Source: Bigelowiella natans CCMP2755
Taxonomy: Eukaryota; Cercozoa; Chlorarachniophyceae
Direction: 5' to 3'
Length of the DNA: 64,000 nt
NCBI GenBank assembly: GCA_000320545.1
Contig: ADNK01003270.1
Coordinates: forward strand, 41,001 to 105,000
The stretch's first letter is position 1. Each line of letters opens with the position of its first letter. The translations under genes were made by a program, and so were the position numbers. Positions 58,990-64,000 of the stretch are shown here, piece after piece. Below the pieces are notes generated by a model that was given only the letters and a program-made list of their open reading frames with translations, was not told the origin of the DNA and did not search any database.

Positions 58990-59580
58990 CTTCTCTCGGG
59001 ACACAAATTTTGGACAGCAGTGTATTCATGTGAGCTAGTCTAGTAGTCATGTGTGTGTTGTGGCGAATAACGAGATGTATGCTCAGTCCGTAGTGTCGTA
59101 CGTGCATGTATGTAGTATCATGGTATACGTACGTGAACTAGTATACAACTAGCTTGTGCCGGTGTGCGACAATGATCACACGTGCACAGTGTATTTCGTA
59201 TGCATGCCATGTCTCATCTGTGGTCAATATTGAAGTACGCGGGTCTGTGCGAAGCTAGAAAGCGCTCAGCGCTATAGTAGAGCGGCGTTTGCAGTGCTAA
59301 AATTCCATTTGCTCATTGATTGCACAATGCATTTCAAATAGATATGTAGCCCGTGTCGTCTGTCGTCTGCTTGTTGTTGGTGCGCAACAAAGCCATCGAG
59401 CGCAAGCTGCGGAGCTACGATGCGGCTCACGTTCGCAATTTAATACGTGCATAAATCTCAAATAGCTAGATAGGTAGGTCACGCTAGCAGAACGCCACGT
59501 GCAATAACGCACATCAATACATGCACGAATTACACAGGTAGGTAACGCCACGTGCTATGTGCAACGCGCATCAAGCGAAG
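58990..59580. other. CTAG/TGCATG-rich island 9
   Basis: Convergent junction between the plus-strand exons ending at 58917 and ADA2 (minus). It has GCTAGC, ACTAGT and CACGTGC words without microsatellites. No gene. Confidence 0.55.
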
Positions 59581-59639
59581 CTCATTAGATCAGAACAGAA
59601 GGGTGCAGCACCAACTATGCGATCGAACACTAAATTGTG

Positions 59640-60470
59640 CAAAATGTAGCAGTCCTTTTATAATGTACATTTGTCACCAACAGCTACAAGATTATGCTCA
59701 TGCTGCCATTCCTCCACAGTTCGCAGGTAATTTTGTCTTTCGTCCTCGCTTCATTCTTATCATCCGCAGAAATTGTACTGTGACGATGAAAAACTATCTA
59801 TCTGCAACCATTCATATAATTCCTTGGCGGTTTACCGAGCATACCATTAGCATGGAGGAACTCCTTCAACCTGCTCAATTTTTGAGGATCTGCAGGAGGG
59901 TAGTAAATAGTAGTGGATAATGATGAAATCATGATGATTGAGATAATGAGTATCATATTAGCTGAGAGGATGGATCGAGCAATTAACAATCATGTCATGG
60001 CTAGTATAGAATCTTCCTAAAAATGATATATGGGACTAATATTGATATTATTGAGTAGAGTGTTGCGGATAATAACAACAACTCTTATCTTACATCTTTG
60101 CTGCGTTTGGATAACAACTGGTGCAGGTTCGATGCGGAGTCTCATTCCCCCCTTGAGGTAGAGATTCGTATAGTTTAAGAAGATAAGATTAGTGAAAAAT
60201 AGGAGGAACAATATATCAGCGGTATATGATTCATGGCTTTACATTACTCTTCTTTACCGTGGTTTTGTGCTTCTTCTTAGGATGTTTGCCCCCCTCATGT
60301 TCCTTTTTTTGGATGATAGTGTTTAGAGTGGTGTTAGGGGGGGGGGCAGAATTTTCATTATTCGCAAAGTAGTAAGTCGCCCATTTTAATATGCTCTCTC
60401 TACCTACCCCCCATGTCGTTACTTGCTTGTTAATTAATCAAAAATAATTGCTGGCTAGTCAATATGTGTG

Positions 60471-60512
<42 letters not shown>

Positions 60513-61330
60513 TGCATAAAGTACAATAGAATACAAAAAAGACAAGGAGGAGGAGGAAGAGGTGGTGGAGGAGGAGGAGGAGGGGGGATAAACTTGTACT
60601 GTACCATCATTTTCGGATCGGGGAGATTACGATTTTGAGCATCTTCAATGACCTGAGTATTGTATTTGTAGTGAAGAATAAAGCAGAAACAGTGACACAC
60701 AAGAAGAAGAAGAAGAGGAGGAGGAGGAGGAGGAGAAAAGGCCATTGCAACAAGAAGTGCATTATAATTTCACAGTTGTTCTTATCTTCCTCCCCCTCCC
60801 CCTCCTTTGTTTTATAACCAGAGCTTGTTTGAGCTTTAAGTAGGTGGTTACGGTAAGTCCCAACTCCTAAATAATATGTACACCATCATCCACCATATAA
60901 CTACAATGCATATCAGTCGCTACTACTGGTACTGCTACTACTACTACTACTACTACTACTACCACGATATTGAGCTAGTCTGCAGGTACTACTATCAACT
61001 ACTAGTGAACAAAAACTGTGACAGCACACACACCATAGTAGTCGTATTTGTAGTAGGTAGGTAGGTAGGTAGGTAGGTATAGGCAGTACCTTGATGATGT
61101 CTTTTTCCTGTGCAGAGAGCATCTCTGATCCATCAGATTCTATTGTTTTGTAGTAGTAGTAGTAGTAGAAGTAATACAACGATATGTCGTCAATGTAATG
61201 TTGAAAGATGAAGAAGAAGAAGAAGAAGGAGAAAAATAAGTAGCAGCGGCAGTATCATACATCATCCCCATCCTCATCCTCATCATCATCGTACGTACGT
61301 ACGTATCATACATCATCGTCATCCTCATCC

Positions 61331-61362
<32 letters not shown>

Positions 61363-61860
61363 GTATATCTACCCATGATAGCCTTGCGTCTATTTTCAAT
61401 GCCAAGAGTGTTGGAGCTGGCAGCCTATAGAATATAGTAGTAGTAATAATAATAATAAAAGTGTTGAATAATGATAATACAACAACAACAACAACAATCA
61501 GAATAACAACTAGTGGTATAATAACAGTAATAATAATTATAATAACAATAATAATAATTGTAACAACAATAATAATAATGATAATTAATAATATTTTCTA
61601 TCATCTTGATATACACCGTTGTGTCCTGGTGGTGGTGGGGACGGTGTTATGTACAGTTATGAGCAGATCGAAAAAGATGCATGTATGCATGTATGCAATA
61701 ACACGCATCTGTGCAGTATTTAAATACACCTGTATCATATATTAGTGTACTACACCCATCTGTGCAGTATATACATGCACATGTATCACATATTAGTGTA
61801 CTAATTTCTACTGGAACAATATGACACACCACAAGTATCATCTTTTCATCATTGTTTTTT

Positions 61861-61893
<33 letters not shown>

Positions 61894-61978
61894 GTCATCT
61901 ATGTTCTCTCTTCTAGCAGCTACTGATGATCCAATCGTATGATGACGATGATGGTAATGATTGCTACTACTACGTGTC

Positions 61979-62009
<31 letters not shown>

Positions 62010-62443
62010 CCTTCTTTTCCGCTCATAATTATAAGCATCTATCTCCTGCTTAGACCGCAAGCCATTCCTGACACAAACACAACCGAATCAAATAAATCAA
62101 TATTGATCGTTGCGTCGTGATAATTTATTTATACCCATCATGATCATGATCATGATCTACCTAGCATAGCATAGCATATACTAGCAACCTTAATGTAAGC
62201 TGCGAATTACTGATTTCTTTCGTAGCGATGCTTCAACTGATGAATTGGATCACGACGATGATCATCATGCTCCGACAACAATTATGTCAAAGAGAGACTA
62301 TATAATATATACATATTGTAATAACTCTCACTCACCACCACCAGCAGCACCTTTACTACTACTACTACAAATTACTACTACTGCTACCTTTCATTCCCTC
62401 CACGAATTTTTCAAAATCTTCTTGAGGTAAGAACCTTCCGAAA

Positions 62444-62479
<36 letters not shown>

Positions 62480-62950
62480 TCATCATCCACCACCACCAGG
62501 ACACAATAAGATAATAACGACGATATATATAGAAAGATAGCTAGATAGTAGACAGTATCATGAAGAAAGAACAAAAAGAGAGTTTCTATGAACCACCACC
62601 ATCATCATCATCATCATCATCGTCAAACACCTGAAGTTGATCCATGAACTCCTTATCATCCTTATTCTTCCTTTTTTCCCTCTCCAGCAAATTACGATAC
62701 ATAACGAATTGCTTCCTCTCCCATCGTCCTGTAGTAGTAGTAGTAGTAGTAGTAGTAGTACATTATTATTTCATGGTGATCATCATGCTTCAATGCATGA
62801 GTATGCTTGGTAGCTACAACCTCCTCCTCCCTTTTAGTATGTATAAATGTGTGTTGTGTGTGTTGCCAGTATTTGGATCATAACTATGTGTACATGTGTG
62901 TGTTGTGTGAGTTGCCAGTATTTGACTTCCCATCGATTAAAAGAACCCTT

Positions 62951-62992
<42 letters not shown>

Positions 62993-63418
62993 AAAATGAT
63001 AATACCGTTGATCCAAATATTATTACTATCTGTGAATACCTTTACCATTTCTCATTGATTCTTTCTCCTCTTGTTATCATTATTATTATTATTATTACTA
63101 TTACTATTATGTTAATACTTAATAATTACCATCGAGAATGGTGCCGTACCATCGCATCATCTCCAATTTTAACTCTAAACAATATAAATACGACATGCAT
63201 ATTAATCGAAATAGGACGATACGTTTTTCCTGTTTCGTTGCATACCAGTAACGGTACTGGTAGTAATGATGATGATGACGATGATGATGACGATGTAATG
63301 ATAATCAATAAGAACCTGTTTCCCTTTCATTATCGGTTGGTTTGAACTCCATGTCAGCAACGACCCTCTCCTATCATAGAGCACCACCATCCATGCACAA
63401 CAACAACAACAACAACAA

Positions 63419-63449
<31 letters not shown>

Positions 63450-63799
63450 CCAACCATAGGGATGGGTGGATCGTCATATGTAACAGTAGTAATAGTAGTG
63501 GTAGTAGTAGTAGTAATAGTAGAACTATAGCTGCTGCTGCTGCAATTTCTCTCACACAATAATTAGTAACCTAATATAACCCAATTGCTGCTATCAACAA
63601 AAATTTAAAACACTCACACACATTCTCAACAATTGTCACAATTTGTTGGAAGAAACTAGTAGTACAACGATATAATTTAAGGACGGTGAATACATATTTT
63701 CATGCTTGTTGTTTGTTTGTTTCTTGTAGGACGAAGTATGATTTACTTACAGCGTCATTTTCCCATTCGCTATCGTAATCATTACGCTTTGGTAAATAT
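59640..63799 (-). CDS. ADA2: Transcriptional adaptor ADA2, C-terminal part
   Basis: Subunit of SAGA-type histone acetyltransferase complexes that binds GCN5. Minus exons: 63751–63799 (YLPKRNDYDSEWENDA), 63316–63370 (ERVVADMEFKPTDNERET), 63150–63174 (ELKLEMMRW), 62631–62728 (RWERKQFVMYRNLLERE), 62388–62445 (VFGRFLPQEDFEKFVEGMK), about 62010–62067 (NGLRSKQEIDAYNYERKRR), 61090–61140 (SDGSEMLSAQEKDIIK), about 60606–60660 and 59846–59889 (DPQKLSRLKEFLHANG). This is the ADA2 order: P.RxDF..E.dNDAE motif, IYN/RK helix, LxxL region and a C-terminal SWIRM domain. The N-terminal ZZ finger and SANT domain lie beyond 64000. Small exons are missing between 63150 and 62728 and within the SWIRM domain. The last exon may be 59640–59730. 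Confidence 0.84.
60476..60509. repeat. (GT)n repeat and purine tracts in ADA2 introns
   Basis: (GT)n at 60476–60509. AGG/GAA tracts occur at 60540–60590 and 60700–60735, (TAC)n at 60935–60961, (GTAG)n at 61054–61078, (ATC)n at 61335–61362 and 61861–61893, (TAC)n at 61978–62009, (GT)n at 62449–62478, (AT)n at 62955–62990 and (ATCA)n at 63422–63450. Confidence 0.9.
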
Positions 63800-64000
63800 C
63801 TGAAAGAGGAGAGGTTGTTTTAGATCATAGGAGAGGAGAGGCACTCATCAAGAGGATATCGTCGTGTAGTAGCACACAACAAATGTCATGATAATATGTG
63901 GCGAAAGTGCTTGGAAATAATTTTTGTATTTCTTGATCATATTGGTAACACCATTACGTTTTCATAGGAAACTGCTACTACTAGTAGTAATAGTTTTGAA
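63800..64000. other. Right edge, inside an ADA2 intron or upstream exon
   Basis: Nothing coding was identified. The upstream ADA2 exons (ZZ and SANT domains) must continue past the window. Confidence 0.4.

Noticed and set aside
1-64000. tRNA, rRNA, riboswitches or bacterial operons
   Set aside because: No cloverleaf with conserved T-loop and D-loop boxes, rRNA core or operon spacing was seen by eye; a tRNAscan or Rfam run would be needed to exclude small RNAs.

Overview
This window is nuclear DNA from a single-celled eukaryote. Every recognisable gene is cut into many short exons by GT–AG introns, most 50–300 bases long. Both strands are used, and neither operons nor bacterial ribosome-binding sites are visible. 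A PSB33-type Rieske-fold protein (37.6–38.5 kb) is otherwise known from photosynthetic lineages, so the organism probably has or had a plastid. An alga with intron-dense genes, such as a chlorarachniophyte or a related protist, is my best guess, but the lineage is inferred and not shown. All exon models were built by hand from splice sites, reading phase and family resemblance; boundaries may be off by a few bases, and some N- or C-terminal exons remain unassigned.

Layout, left to right: a HAD-type 5'-nucleotidase (minus, runs off the left edge); a polytopic membrane protein of the phytol/dolichol kinase type (plus, 2.0–4.3 kb); glucokinase (plus, 5.8–9.1 kb); RRS1 ribosome-assembly factor (minus, 10.3–12.9 kb); Tousled-like kinase (plus, 13.3–16.0 kb); a secreted papain-type protease (plus, 17.6–21.2 kb); a 117-residue secreted protein (minus, 22.5–23.0 kb); a large coiled-coil membrane protein (plus, 23.6–28.8 kb); a pair of CAATACTG-rich elements (31.6–32.8 kb); a BAH-domain protein with a cysteine-rich finger (minus, 32.8–34.7 kb); a Ras GTPase with an N-terminal ubiquitin-fold domain (plus, 34.7–36.7 kb); the PSB33-like protein (minus); a protein with two GNA1-type acetyltransferase units (plus, 39.5–43.2 kb); a two-domain ubiquitin-like protein (plus, 44.7–45.5 kb); sterol C14 reductase (minus, 47.7–53.4 kb); one unrecognised gene and one LSm-like gene (plus, 53.6–58.9 kb); and the C-terminal half of ADA2 (minus, runs off the right edge).

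Two features of organisation stand out. First, nine stretches of 0.5–2.2 kb have a strikingly different sequence style, rich in CTAG, GCTAGC and TGCATG and poor in microsatellites. They lie only downstream of gene 3' ends, at convergent or tandem junctions, and at none of the six divergent junctions. They hold decayed reading frames, a repeat found twice (9.3 and 46.6 kb) with short terminal inverted repeats, and a perfect 76-base copy of an RRS1 exon. Second, introns and flanks right of about 48 kb are saturated with trinucleotide repeats (ATC, TAC, TAG).

The genes are housekeeping functions that do not form one pathway. The most unusual protein architectures are the ubiquitin-fold–Ras fusion, the tandem acetyltransferase and the BAH–zinc-finger protein.
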